Origin: Naasia sp. SYSU D00948
Lineage (GTDB): Bacteria; Actinomycetota; Actinomycetes; Actinomycetales; Microbacteriaceae
DNA: 64,000 nucleotides
Assembly: GCF_017916515.1 (NCBI RefSeq)
Contig: NZ_JAFMTA010000001.1
Location: forward strand, 1,240,001-1,304,000
Direction: 5' to 3'
This document shows, piece after piece, positions 26,896 to 35,560 of the stretch (positions are counted from its first letter, which is position 1; every line of letters starts with the position of its first letter). The notes below the pieces were generated by a model, which was not told the origin of the DNA, ran no database searches, and saw nothing but the letters and a program-made list of their open reading frames with translations. Position numbers and translations under genes: made by a program.

Positions 26896-29800
26896 ATGAC
26901 GCAGGTGTCTTCGCGGATGACGCACGTGTCGGCGCTCGAGGAGGAGGCCGTCGCGCTGGTCCGCGCCTGGCTGGAGCGCAGCGCCGGCATCCCCGTCGAT
27001 CCGTCGGCCGCCCGGCTCGCGGGCGTCCTGCACGACCCCGACGGGCTCCCCTTCACCGTCGGGTTCATCGACGGCGTCGTGCGGCCCGAGGACCTCCGGG
27101 TCGCGGCCCGGAACCTTCGCAGGCTCCTGCCCCGCGTGCCCCGCTTCCTGCCTCTGCCGCAGCGGGCGGCCCTCGCCGCGGGGGCCCTCCTCGGGCCGCT
27201 GTTCCCCTGGCCCGTCGTACCCGTCGCCCGGTACGTGCTGCGCCGGATGGTCGGGCATCTCGTGCTCGACGCCCGGCCCGCGCGCCTCGGCACGGAGATC
27301 GCCCGCCTGAAGGCGACGGGCGCTCGCCTCAACATCAACCTGCTCGGCGAGGCGGTGCTGGGCGAGGACGAGGCCCGCCGGCGCTTGGCGGGCACCCGCG
27401 CGCTGCTCGAGCGCGCCGACGTCGACTACGTCTCGGTCAAGGTGTCCGCGGTCGCCGGACAGCTCACGATGTGGGGCTTCGACGAGACGGTGGAGCGCGT
27501 CGTGGAGCGTCTCCTGCCCCTCTACCGGTTCGCGGCGACCGCACCCACGCGCAAGTTCATCAACCTCGACATGGAGGAGTACCGCGACCTCGACCTGACC
27601 CTCGCGGTGTTCCGCCGGCTGCTCGACCGGCCGGAGCTCCTCCGGCTCGAGGCGGGCATCGTGCTCCAGGCCTACCTTCCCGATGCCCTGCCCGCGCTGC
27701 AGGAGCTGACGGGATGGGCGACCGAGCGGCGGGAGCGGGGCGGCGCGCCCGTCAAGGTGAGGGTGGTGAAGGGCGCGAACCTCGCGATGGAGCGGGTCGA
27801 CGCGCAGATGCACGACTGGCCGCTCGCGACGCTCGGGTCCAAGCAGGCCACCGACACGAACTACAAGAGGGTCCTCGACTGGGCGATGACTCCCGCCCGG
27901 ACGGACGCCGTGCGCCTCGGGATCGCGGGGCACAACCTCTTCGACATCGCGCACGCCTGGCTGCTCGCGAAGGAGCGGGGCGTCGCCGACCGCGTGGAGG
28001 TCGAGATGCTGCTCGGCATGGCCACGGCGCAGGCGGCCGTGGTGGGCGAGGACGTCGGCGGCCTGCTCCTCTACACGCCGGTCGTCCAGCCGCGCGAGTT
28101 CGACGTGGCGATCTCCTACCTCGTGCGCCGGCTCGAGGAGAACGCGAGCGAGGAGAACTTCCTCTCGGCCGCGTTCGACCTCGCCTCCGATCCCGCCGCG
28201 TTCGAGCGGGAGCGGGCCAGGTTCTCCCGGTCCCTCGCAGCGCTCGCCGACCGGGCGCCGCTCCGCCCGAACCGGACGCAGGATCGCCGGACGGAGCATC
28301 CGGTCCCCCGGGAGGGCGCCCCCTTCCGCAACGAGCCCGACACCGATCCGTCCCTGCCCGGCAACCGCGAGTGGGCGCGTGGGGTGCTGGAGCGGGCACG
28401 GCACACCTCCCTCGGGTCGGCCGCCCTGCAGGCCGCCCGGGTCGAGGAGGCCGCCGTGCTCGACGCCATCCTGGAGCGCACCGCGCGGGCCGGGGAGGCG
28501 TGGGGACGCCGGAGCGGCGCCGAGCGCGCGGTCGTCCTCGATCGGGCCGCGGCGGCGCTGGCGGCCGCGCGCGGAGAGCTGCTCGAGTTCGCGGCGGCGG
28601 AGACGGGGAAGACGCTCGGCGAGGGCGACCCCGAGGTGAGCGAAGCGGTCGACTTCGCCGCGTACTACGCGGACCGGGCCCGCGAGCTCGACGACCTGCA
28701 CGGGGCCGTGTTCGTCCCCTCCCGGCTCACGGTCGTCACGCCGCCGTGGAACTTCCCCCTCTCGATCCCGGCGGGCTCGGTGCTCGCGGCACTCGCCGCC
28801 GGAAGCGGCGTCGTCCTCAAGCCGGCGCCGCAGGCACGCCGTGTGGGCGCCGTGCTCGCCGAGATCCTGTGGTCGGCCGGAGTGCCGCGCGATCTCCTCG
28901 CACTCGTCGACCTGGAGGAGGGCGCGCTCGGCCGCCGCCTCCTCGAGAACCCGCTCGTCGAGCGCGTGGTGCTCACCGGGTCCTGGGAGACCGCCGCCCT
29001 GTTCCGGTCGTGGCGGCCTGACCTGCCGCTGCTCGCGGAGACGAGCGGCAAGAACTCGATCATCGTCACCCCCAGCGCGGACCTCGACCTGGCGGCGGGG
29101 GACGTCGTCCGCTCGGCCTTCGGGCACGCGGGCCAGAAGTGCTCCGCCGCGAGCCTCGCCATCCTCGTCGGCTCCGTCGCGCGCTCGCGGCGGTTCCGGA
29201 CCCAGCTCGCCGATGCCGCGCGGTCCCTCGCCGTAGGCCCGGCCGAGGACCCCGCCACTCAGATGGGGCCCGTGATCGAGCCGCCCACCGGGAAGCTGCT
29301 GGAGGCGCTCACCACGCTCGGCGACGGCGAGGAGTGGCTCGTCTCGCCGCAGCGGCTGGGCGACCGGCTCTGGACGCCGGGCATCCGCACGGGGGTCGAG
29401 CCCGGATCGCCGTTCCATCTCACCGAGTACTTCGGGCCGGTGCTGGGGCTGATGCGCGCCCGCACGCTCGAGGAGGCGATCGAGCTGCAGAACGCCGTCC
29501 CGTTCGGCCTCACGGCGGGCCTGCACTCGCTCGACCCCGCCGAGGCGGACCTGTGGCTCGAGCGTGTCGACGCGGGGAACCTGTATGTGAACCGCGGCAT
29601 CACGGGCGCCATCGTGCGCCGGCAGCCGTTCGGCGGCTGGAAGCGCTCGTCGGTCGGCCCCGGGGCGAAGGCGGGCGGACCCAACTACCTGTTCGCACTC
29701 GGCTCGCTCCGGCCCGAGCCGGTGCAGCCGGGGCGGAGCCTCGGCCTCGAGGGACTCAACCGCCGCGTCGCCCTCCTGCTCGACGCGGCCACCGCCGACC

Positions 29801-30348
29801 TGTCGTACGAGGGGTTCGAGTTCGCCCGGCACGCCGCGTTCCTCGACCAGGCCGCGTGGGATGCCGAGTTCGGCCTGGTGCGGGACGTGACGGGCATCGC
29901 GGTGGAGCGGAACCTGTTCCGCTACCGCCCGGCGGCCGTCACGATCCGGCTTCCCGAGGAGGGCCCCGTGGCGCATCTGGTGCGGCTCCTCGCTGCCGCG
30001 CTCCGCGCGAGGTCCGCCGTCGAGGTGAGCACCGGAGTGCCCGTGTCCAAGGCCCTCCGCGACCTGCTCGAGAGCGCGAGCATCCCCCTCCTGGAGGAGA
30101 GCGACGCGGCCTTCGCCGAGCGCGTCGTCGACGGCCTCGGCACTTCGCGGCTGCGCATGGCGGCCGGGACCCCGGGGACGATCGGGCGCCTGGTCGGCGG
30201 GAACCCCGACCTGACGATCTACGACGGTCCGGTCACCGCCGCGGGCCGCGTCGAGCTGCTCGCCTTCCTGCGCGAGCAGGCCGTCTCGATCACCACCCAC
30301 CGCTTCGGCGCCCCAGGGCCGCTCAGCGACCTCGTCCCGGAGCACTGA
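26896..30348 (+). CDS. putA: Bifunctional proline dehydrogenase / L-glutamate gamma-semialdehyde dehydrogenase
   Basis: A 1150-residue fusion that oxidises proline to pyrroline-5-carboxylate (FAD) and then glutamate semialdehyde to glutamate (NAD+). The proline dehydrogenase barrel occupies about 80-430, with VDYVSVKVSA and AGIVLQAYLPDA. The aldehyde dehydrogenase part spans about 490-960, with general base Glu715 (LLAETSGKNS) and nucleophile Cys749 (HAGQKCSAASLA). A C-terminal domain (about 970-1150) follows. There is no ribbon-helix-helix domain, so unlike enterobacterial PutA it should not repress its own gene. With rocD and ddaH nearby it completes a route from arginine derivatives to glutamate. 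Confidence 0.95.
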   Translation: MTQVSSRMTHVSALEEEAVALVRAWLERSAGIPVDPSAARLAGVLHDPDGLPFTVGFIDGVVRPEDLRVAARNLRRLLPRVPRFLPLPQRAALAAGALLGPLFPWPVVPVARYVLRRMVGHLVLDARPARLGTEIARLKATGARLNINLLGEAVLGEDEARRRLAGTRALLERADVDYVSVKVSAVAGQLTMWGFDETVERVVERLLPLYRFAATAPTRKFINLDMEEYRDLDLTLAVFRRLLDRPELLRLEAGIVLQAYLPDALPALQELTGWATERRERGGAPVKVRVVKGANLAMERVDAQMHDWPLATLGSKQATDTNYKRVLDWAMTPARTDAVRLGIAGHNLFDIAHAWLLAKERGVADRVEVEMLLGMATAQAAVVGEDVGGLLLYTPVVQPREFDVAISYLVRRLEENASEENFLSAAFDLASDPAAFERERARFSRSLAALADRAPLRPNRTQDRRTEHPVPREGAPFRNEPDTDPSLPGNREWARGVLERARHTSLGSAALQAARVEEAAVLDAILERTARAGEAWGRRSGAERAVVLDRAAAALAAARGELLEFAAAETGKTLGEGDPEVSEAVDFAAYYADRARELDDLHGAVFVPSRLTVVTPPWNFPLSIPAGSVLAALAAGSGVVLKPAPQARRVGAVLAEILWSAGVPRDLLALVDLEEGALGRRLLENPLVERVVLTGSWETAALFRSWRPDLPLLAETSGKNSIIVTPSADLDLAAGDVVRSAFGHAGQKCSAASLAILVGSVARSRRFRTQLADAARSLAVGPAEDPATQMGPVIEPPTGKLLEALTTLGDGEEWLVSPQRLGDRLWTPGIRTGVEPGSPFHLTEYFGPVLGLMRARTLEEAIELQNAVPFGLTAGLHSLDPAEADLWLERVDAGNLYVNRGITGAIVRRQPFGGWKRSSVGPGAKAGGPNYLFALGSLRPEPVQPGRSLGLEGLNRRVALLLDAATADLSYEGFEFARHAAFLDQAAWDAEFGLVRDVTGIAVERNLFRYRPAAVTIRLPEEGPVAHLVRLLAAALRARSAVEVSTGVPVSKALRDLLESASIPLLEESDAAFAERVVDGLGTSRLRMAAGTPGTIGRLVGGNPDLTIYDGPVTAAGRVELLAFLREQAVSITTHRFGAPGPLSDLVPEH

Positions 30349-30375
30349 GCACCGGCCGGACGGCGCGGCTCGCGA

Positions 30376-31026
30376 TCACCCGGAGCTCGGCGCTCGCCGC
30401 CGTCCCTGACCCGACCGGACCGCCCTCAGCACCAGCAGGCGGTCGAGCGGCAGCAGCGCGAACCAGACGATGGGCGTCCACGGTCCGAGCACGAAGGCCA
30501 GCGGGATGCTGAGCACGAAGCCCGCGGCGATGAGCAGCCCGCGCGTCACCTCGAGCCGGAGCGTGGGCTCCGCGTCCGGGGCGCGGAGCAGGCCGCGGCG
30601 GCGGACGTGCAGCTGCATCGCCGCCGTCAGCCCGCTCACCGAGCCGAGCACCAGCGCGTACAGCACGTAGGCCAGCGGCTCGTGCGGGTAGTCGCCGAGG
30701 ACCTGATGCGGCAGCGGGATGAGCGCGACCAGGCCGAGGAGCACGAAGTTGCGGACGAGGAGCCCGGTGTCGATCCGCTGCACCAGGCCGAACAGGCGGC
30801 GATGGTCCACCCACGCGCTCGCGGCGATCGCGATGCTCAGGGCGAAGATGGCGATCCGCGGGACGAGGTCCCCGAGGGCGGCGGGGAACTCCCGCGAGGA
30901 CAGCCCGGGCGGGACCACGATGCTGATGACCAGGAGGGTCATCGCGACGCCGAAGATGGCGTCGCTCAGGCTGAGCACCCGTGCGAACTCCAGAGGGTCG
31001 CGATCCCGGTCGATCGACGCGCTCAT
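30376..31026 (-). CDS. TMEM175/DUF1211 family membrane protein
   Basis: A 216-residue protein with about six hydrophobic segments. The first helix has the family motif LSDAIFGVAMTLLVISI, matching the FSDxxxx selectivity-filter helix of TMEM175 potassium channels. It ends in an Arg-rich tail. Bacterial members conduct K+ without the usual TVGYG filter. It is the third gene of a leftward unit behind Lrp and GntR regulators (18-nt gap); whether those control it is inference. Confidence 0.87.
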   Translation of the reverse strand: MSASIDRDRDPLEFARVLSLSDAIFGVAMTLLVISIVVPPGLSSREFPAALGDLVPRIAIFALSIAIAASAWVDHRRLFGLVQRIDTGLLVRNFVLLGLVALIPLPHQVLGDYPHEPLAYVLYALVLGSVSGLTAAMQLHVRRRGLLRAPDAEPTLRLEVTRGLLIAAGFVLSIPLAFVLGPWTPIVWFALLPLDRLLVLRAVRSGQGRRRAPSSG

Positions 31027-31044
31027 GTGCCGGCGGCGACTCGC

Positions 31045-31425
31045 TCAGCGGGCCCTGTCCGGACCGCCCACCGCCTCGAGGGCCGTTCGCGCCAGGGCCA
31101 GCGCCTCCTCGGTGCCGAGACCGAGGGCGCGGGCTCGCTCGGCGAAAGCCGCTGCCGCGAGCTGTCCCTGGTGGGAGATGGGATCCGACGAGCCGACCAC
31201 CGTCGTGCCGTTCCTCGTGTTCGTCTCCACGAGCCCGTCGTGCTCGAGGTCGCGGTAGACCTTGGCGACCGTGCCGGGGGAGATCCCGAGCTGGGCCGCC
31301 AGCCCGCGCACCGTCGGCAGCTTGGCCTGTGCGGGCAGGGCCCCCGACTTGATCCGCTGGAGCAGCTGCCGGCGCAGCTGCTCGCCCGCCGGGGTCCGGT
31401 CGGCGAGGTCGATCTTGATGTCCAT
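31045..31425 (-). CDS. Short GntR family regulator, YtrA-like
   Basis: A 126-residue repressor-type protein with a winged-helix GntR domain (about 10-75): LRRQLLQRIKSGALPAQAKL then LGISPGTVAKVYRDLEHDGLV. Only a short helical tail of about 45 residues follows, as in the YtrA subfamily, which usually regulates neighbouring membrane protein genes. The ATG at 31425 is 1 nt past the lrp stop, so both genes are coupled; the TMEM175 gene follows and is the likely partner. Confidence 0.87.
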   Translation of the reverse strand: MDIKIDLADRTPAGEQLRRQLLQRIKSGALPAQAKLPTVRGLAAQLGISPGTVAKVYRDLEHDGLVETNTRNGTTVVGSSDPISHQGQLAAAAFAERARALGLGTEEALALARTALEAVGGPDRAR

Positions 31426-31426
31426 G

Positions 31427-31864
31427 TCAGTCCGATCCGCGGGAGACGAGTCGCGAGAGCACGATCGCGCTACGAGTGTGGTCCACATTGGGGGCGACGC
31501 GCACGCGCTCGAGCGCGAGCTCCAGGCTCGGGATGTCCCGGCTGCGCATGTGCACGATCGCGTCCGCGCTGCCCGTCACCGTTCCTGCGTACACCACCTC
31601 GGGCACGGCGGACAGGATCCGGCGCAGCTCGGCGGGGGCGACGGTGCCGCGGCAGAAGAGCTCGACCCACGCCTCCGTGCTCTGGCCCTCCACCTCCGGG
31701 TCGATCTGGATGGTGAAGGAGCGGATGACGCCGTCGGCCACCAGGCGGTCCACCCGGCGCTTCACGGCGGACGCGGAGAGCCCTACGACGTTCCCGATGT
31801 CGCCGTAGCCCGACCGGGCGTTGAGGCGCAGGAGATCGAGGATCCGACGGTCGATGTTGTCCAC
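31427..31864 (-). CDS. Lrp/AsnC family regulator
   Basis: A 145-residue protein with an N-terminal HTH (DIGNVVGLSASAVKRRVDRL, about 19-38) and a C-terminal RAM ligand-binding domain (70-145). It diverges from ddaH-rocD across a 174-bp region, the usual arrangement for an Lrp-type activator of amino-acid catabolism. The likely effector is arginine, ornithine or a related amino acid, which is inference from position. Confidence 0.92.
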   Translation of the reverse strand: MDNIDRRILDLLRLNARSGYGDIGNVVGLSASAVKRRVDRLVADGVIRSFTIQIDPEVEGQSTEAWVELFCRGTVAPAELRRILSAVPEVVYAGTVTGSADAIVHMRSRDIPSLELALERVRVAPNVDHTRSAIVLSRLVSRGSD

Positions 31865-32038
31865 GCGGGGAGTCTAGAGAAGGAATATTGCGTCGCCGAG
31901 GATCGATACGCCATATCCGTGCGTGAGAACTCGCGAATCGGCGCGAATCGCCCGGCACACTGGGGTCCTGGCGTCCCTTCCGGGGCCTCGGCGCCCCGAG
32001 GCCGACTTCGTCCGCCCCCTGTCCAGAGGAGGAGAACG
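31865..32038. promoter_or_regulatory. Divergent lrp / ddaH control region
   Basis: This 174-bp gap has an AT-rich stretch unusual for the window (31881-31918, with AATATT and CATATC), as expected for Lrp-type sites. A tandem repeat of CGCGAATCG follows (31932-31940 and 31942-31950). A strong AGAGGAGGAG ribosome site precedes ddaH. Confidence 0.45.
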
Positions 32039-32896
32039 ATGACCCTGATCGCACCCGACACCCGCCCGGCGCAGCGCACGGCCGTGAGGCGGACCTACCT
32101 GATGTGCCGGCCCGACCACTTCACCGTCGAGTACCGCATCAATCCGTGGATGCATCCGGAGGCGCCCACCGACACGGCGCGCGCTCTCGCCCAGTGGCAG
32201 AGCCTGCACGACCTGTACGTGAGCCTCGGCCACACGGTGCTGCTCGTGGACCCGGTGCCGGGGCTGCCCGACATGGTGTACGCGGCCAACGGCGGGTTCA
32301 CCCTCGACGGTGTCGCCTACGCGCCCCGGTTCGCCCACCCCGAGCGGGCGGGTGAGGCGCCGGCCTACGCCTCGTGGCTCGCGCGCACCGGCTTCCGAGT
32401 GGTGGAGCCGCGGGAGACGAACGAGGGGGAGGGCGACTTCCTGCTCGCCGGCGACGTCATCCTCGCCGGCACCGGCTTCCGCAGCTCGGGCCGCAGTCAC
32501 GAGGAGGTCGGCGAGGTGTTCGGCCGGGAGGTCGTGAGTCTCGAGCTCGTCGACCCGCGCTTCTACCACCTCGACACCGCGCTCGCGGTCCTCGATCCGG
32601 TTCCCGGCCCGGAGGGATTGCCCGTCATCGCGTACTTCCCCGGCGCCTTCGACGAGCGGAGCCGGGCGGAGCTGGAGCGCCGGTTCCCGAACGCGATCCT
32701 CGTCGGCGAGGACGACGCGGTGTGGCTCGGCCTCAACTGCGTGAGCGACGGACGGAACGTGATCATCGCCGAGCAGGCGACCGGGTTCGAGCGGATGCTG
32801 CGCGAGCGCGGCTACACGCCGATCGGGGTGGACCTGTCCGAGCTCCTGCGCGGGGGAGGAGGAGTCAAGTGCTGCACTCTCGAACTCCGTCTCTGA
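32039..32896 (+). CDS. ddaH: Dimethylarginine dimethylaminohydrolase (DDAH)-type amidinotransferase-fold enzyme
   Basis: A 285-residue protein of the DDAH/arginine-deiminase superfamily. DDAH hydrolyses NG-methylated arginines to citrulline; some homologues act on arginine itself. Catalytic residues are in place: His177 in RFYHLDTALAVL and a Cys at the C-terminus (Cys278 or Cys279 in VKCCTLELRL). The substrate-lid region MVYAANGGFTLDG and EGEGDFLLAGD are family-typical. ATG at 32039 follows a strong GAGGAGGAG site. Its last 28 nt overlap rocD, whose ribosome site is formed by the codons of the GGGG run here. Confidence 0.88.
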   Translation: MTLIAPDTRPAQRTAVRRTYLMCRPDHFTVEYRINPWMHPEAPTDTARALAQWQSLHDLYVSLGHTVLLVDPVPGLPDMVYAANGGFTLDGVAYAPRFAHPERAGEAPAYASWLARTGFRVVEPRETNEGEGDFLLAGDVILAGTGFRSSGRSHEEVGEVFGREVVSLELVDPRFYHLDTALAVLDPVPGPEGLPVIAYFPGAFDERSRAELERRFPNAILVGEDDAVWLGLNCVSDGRNVIIAEQATGFERMLRERGYTPIGVDLSELLRGGGGVKCCTLELRL

Positions 32897-34059
32897 GCGT
32901 CGCCCGCACCTACTCGCCCCTGCCCGTGACACTGGCGTCCGGGCAGGGCGCGTGGGTGACCGACGTCGACGGCCGCCGGTACCTCGACTTCCTCGCGGCG
33001 TACTCGGCGGTGAACTTCGGGCACTCCCACCCCCGTCTCGTGGCCGCGGCCACCGCGCAGCTGCAGCGGATCACGCTCACCAGCCGCGCCTTCGACAACG
33101 ACCGGCTCGGTCCCTTCGCCGAGGCGCTCGCGTCGCTCGCCCGCAAGGATCTCGTCCTGCCCATGAACACGGGCGCGGAGGCGGTGGAGTCGGCGATCAA
33201 GGTCGCCCGGGCCTGGGGCTACCGGCGCAAGGGCGTCCCGGCCGGCACCGCGACCATCGTCGTGGCGTCCGGCAACTTCCACGGCCGGACGACGACGATC
33301 GTGAGCTTCAGCGACGACCCGGGGACGCACGACGACTTCGGTCCCTACACCCCGGGCTTCCGGATCGTGCCGTACGGCGACATCCGGGCGCTGCGGACGG
33401 CGGTGGACGACAGCACCGTGGCCGTCCTCCTCGAGCCGATTCAGGGCGAGGCGGGCGTGATCGTGCCGCCGCCGGACTACCTCCCCGCGGTGCGCGCGCT
33501 CTGCGACGAGCGGCGCGTGCTCTTCGTGGCCGACGAGGTGCAGTCCGGCCTCGGCAGGACGGGCACCACCTTCGCGTGCGACCTCGTCGGCGTCGTCCCA
33601 GACCTGTACGTGCTCGGCAAGGCGCTCGGCGGCGGCATCGTGCCCGTCTCGGCGGTCGTCGGGAACGAGGACGTGCTCGGCGTGCTGCGGCCCGGCGAGC
33701 ACGGCTCGACCTTCGGGGGCAACCCGCTCGCGGCCGCGGTCGGGCTCGAGGTGGTCCGGATGCTCGCGAGCGGCGAGTTCCAGGCACGGTCGCGGGAACT
33801 CGGGGAGCACCTGCACGAGCGCCTGCGGGCGCTGGTCGGGCAGGGCCTGCTGGCGGTCCGCGGCGCCGGGCTGTGGGCGGGCGTCGACGTCGATCCGTCC
33901 GTCGGCACGGGCCGCGCGGTCTGCGAGGCCCTGCTGGCCCGCGGCGTCCTCGCGAAGGACACGCACGGCTCGACGATCCGCCTCGCCCCGCCGCTCGTCG
34001 TCGAGCGCCACGAGATCGACCGCGCGGTCGACGCCCTGGAGGACGTCCTGACCCGCTGA
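32869..34059 (+). CDS. rocD: Ornithine aminotransferase
   Basis: A 396-residue class III PLP aminotransferase converting ornithine and 2-oxoglutarate to glutamate semialdehyde and glutamate. Lys251 in YVLGKALGGGIVPVSAV binds PLP; NTGAEAVESAIKVARAW and the early DFLAAYSAVNFGHSHPR are diagnostic of ornithine aminotransferase. GTG at 32869 is preceded by GGGGGAGGAGGAG inside ddaH. The product spontaneously forms pyrroline-5-carboxylate, which PutA oxidises. Divergent Lrp is the probable regulator. Confidence 0.93.
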   Translation: MLHSRTPSLSVARTYSPLPVTLASGQGAWVTDVDGRRYLDFLAAYSAVNFGHSHPRLVAAATAQLQRITLTSRAFDNDRLGPFAEALASLARKDLVLPMNTGAEAVESAIKVARAWGYRRKGVPAGTATIVVASGNFHGRTTTIVSFSDDPGTHDDFGPYTPGFRIVPYGDIRALRTAVDDSTVAVLLEPIQGEAGVIVPPPDYLPAVRALCDERRVLFVADEVQSGLGRTGTTFACDLVGVVPDLYVLGKALGGGIVPVSAVVGNEDVLGVLRPGEHGSTFGGNPLAAAVGLEVVRMLASGEFQARSRELGEHLHERLRALVGQGLLAVRGAGLWAGVDVDPSVGTGRAVCEALLARGVLAKDTHGSTIRLAPPLVVERHEIDRAVDALEDVLTR

Positions 34060-34089
34060 GGTCGCCTGCGCGGTCCGCCCCCGGTGGGG

Positions 34090-34239
34090 TCGTGTGCGCG
34101 GATCAGGGTCGGCGGTCGTGTGCGCGGATCAGGATCGGCGCCGCTGGGCACGGTGTGTCCTCCTGAACCCCGTGCGTAACGGCCGGAAAGTCCTGATCCG
34201 CGCAGGCGAGCCACCGGAACGTCCTGATCCGCGCAGGCG
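34090..34239. repeat. Palindromic array of TGCGCGGATCAGG repeats at a convergent junction
   Basis: Two forward 25-nt units (34090-34114 and 34116-34140, one mismatch) each contain TGCGCGGATCAGG. Two reverse units (TCCTGATCCGCGCAGGCG at 34191-34208 and 34222-34239) carry its exact reverse complement, preceded by CCGGAA in both. Together they could fold into a large cruciform or RNA hairpin filling the 226-bp gap between the rocD and Gfo/Idh stops. A bidirectional terminator or a dispersed REP-like element are the likely identities. Confidence 0.75.
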
Positions 34240-34285
34240 GGGCGCCGGTTGAGCCCGGCCCCCTGCGCTCTGCAGAGGGGCCGGG

Positions 34286-35491
34286 TCAGTCGTCGAGCGG
34301 CAGGGTACGCCCGCCCTCGGCGGCGCTCTGCTCGACCGCGCCGAGCACGCGCTGCACCGCGAGGCCGTCCGCGAACGACGGGTCCGCGGGCACTCCCTCC
34401 TCGATCGCCGTGAGGAACTCCGCGAACTGGTGCGTGAACGTGTGCTCCCAGCCGAGGATGTGCCCGGTCGGCCACCAGCTGCCGGCGTAGGGATGCGACG
34501 ACTCGGTCACGAGGATGCGCCGGAAGCCGTGCAGGCCCTCGGCGTCGTCGGCGTCGTAGAACCAGAGTTCGTTGAGGTTCTCGAGGTCGAACCGCAGGGC
34601 GCCCTGCTCGCCGTAGAGCTCGAGGGACATCCCGTTCTTGCGGCCGAGCGCGACGCGGCTGACGTCGAAGCGCGCCACCCCGCCGCCGCTCAGGCCGAGC
34701 GTGGCCCACGCCGCGTCGTCGACGGTGACCTTCTCCCGGCCGCTGCCCGAGGGACGCTCCGGCACGAAGGTCTGCAGCCCGCCCGCGACGCTCGTGATGG
34801 TCTCGCCGGTGAGGTGCCGGATCAGGTCGGTGACGTGCGAGCCGAGATCGCCGAGGACCCCGCTGCCGGCCTCCTCCTTCCGCAGCCGCCACGTCATGGG
34901 CGCCTCCGGGTCGCTCAGCCAGTCCTGCAGGTAGGCGGCGCGGATCTGGCGGATGGGGCCGAGCCGGCCCTCCTCGACCATCGTCCTCGCCAGGGCGAGA
35001 GCGGGCACCCGGCGGTAGTTGAAGTTCACGATCGCGGCCTGCCCGGGGCGCGTGCTTGCGAGCCGAGTCAGCCGCTCCGCGTCCTCCACCGTGTTCGCGA
35101 GTGGCTTCTCGACGAGGACGTGCTTGCCGGCCTCGAGAGCGGCCGTCGCGATCTCGGCGTGCGAGGCGCCGGGGGTGCAGATGTCGACGATGTCGATGTC
35201 CTCGCGCTCGACGACGGGCCGCCAGTCGGAGGCGCTCTCCGCCCAGCCGAGCTGCTGAGCCGCCGCACCGGTGCGCGCCACGTCCCGCCCCACGAGGACG
35301 CCGAGCTCGACCGGGGGCACGTCGAAGAACGCGGACACCGAGCGCCACGCCTGCGAGTGCGCGCGCCCCATGAACGCGTGGCCGATCATCGCGATACGGA
35401 GGGGCTTCCGCCCCGCCAGGTCTCGGGCCTCCCCGGCCGCGGTCGACGTGTCCTGTCCGATCCCGAGGGCTCCACTGCTTCGTGCGCGCAT
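34286..35491 (-). CDS. Gfo/Idh/MocA family NAD(P)-dependent oxidoreductase
   Basis: A 401-residue sugar-type dehydrogenase. The Rossmann domain begins at RIAMIGHAFMGRAHSQAW (about 32-49), the conserved VEKPLANT (Lys in EKP) follows, and the C-terminal half is the Gfo/Idh beta-sheet domain with FNYRRVPALALA. The first 30 residues are low-complexity; a start closer to the Rossmann fold may be real. Substrates of this family are sugars, inositols or their phosphates. It lies 69 nt downstream of an FGGY-like kinase on the same strand, suggesting joint use in a carbohydrate pathway. Confidence 0.87.
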   Translation of the reverse strand: MRARSSGALGIGQDTSTAAGEARDLAGRKPLRIAMIGHAFMGRAHSQAWRSVSAFFDVPPVELGVLVGRDVARTGAAAQQLGWAESASDWRPVVEREDIDIVDICTPGASHAEIATAALEAGKHVLVEKPLANTVEDAERLTRLASTRPGQAAIVNFNYRRVPALALARTMVEEGRLGPIRQIRAAYLQDWLSDPEAPMTWRLRKEEAGSGVLGDLGSHVTDLIRHLTGETITSVAGGLQTFVPERPSGSGREKVTVDDAAWATLGLSGGGVARFDVSRVALGRKNGMSLELYGEQGALRFDLENLNELWFYDADDAEGLHGFRRILVTESSHPYAGSWWPTGHILGWEHTFTHQFAEFLTAIEEGVPADPSFADGLAVQRVLGAVEQSAAEGGRTLPLDD

Positions 35492-35560
35492 GCTCCCATC
35501 TTGGAGACTCGGCGGAGCGGCCGCGACCCCGCGCGCGTCGGACGTTCTTCGCGGAACCCC

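Noticed and set aside
24711-29021. Very long alternative-frame open stretch (about 1400 codons) over the glycosylase, oxidoreductase and putA
   Set aside because: It is Arg/Gly/Pro/Ala-rich without domains and runs across three well-supported genes; such frames are expected where GC is very high.
26707-30345. Antisense open stretch of about 1200 codons opposite putA
   Set aside because: Composition is typical of the complement of a GC-rich gene and no motif was found; putA itself has both catalytic sites intact.
34090-34239. Possible CRISPR-like array
   Set aside because: Only two copies per orientation, inverted relative to each other, with no uniform spacers and no cas genes.
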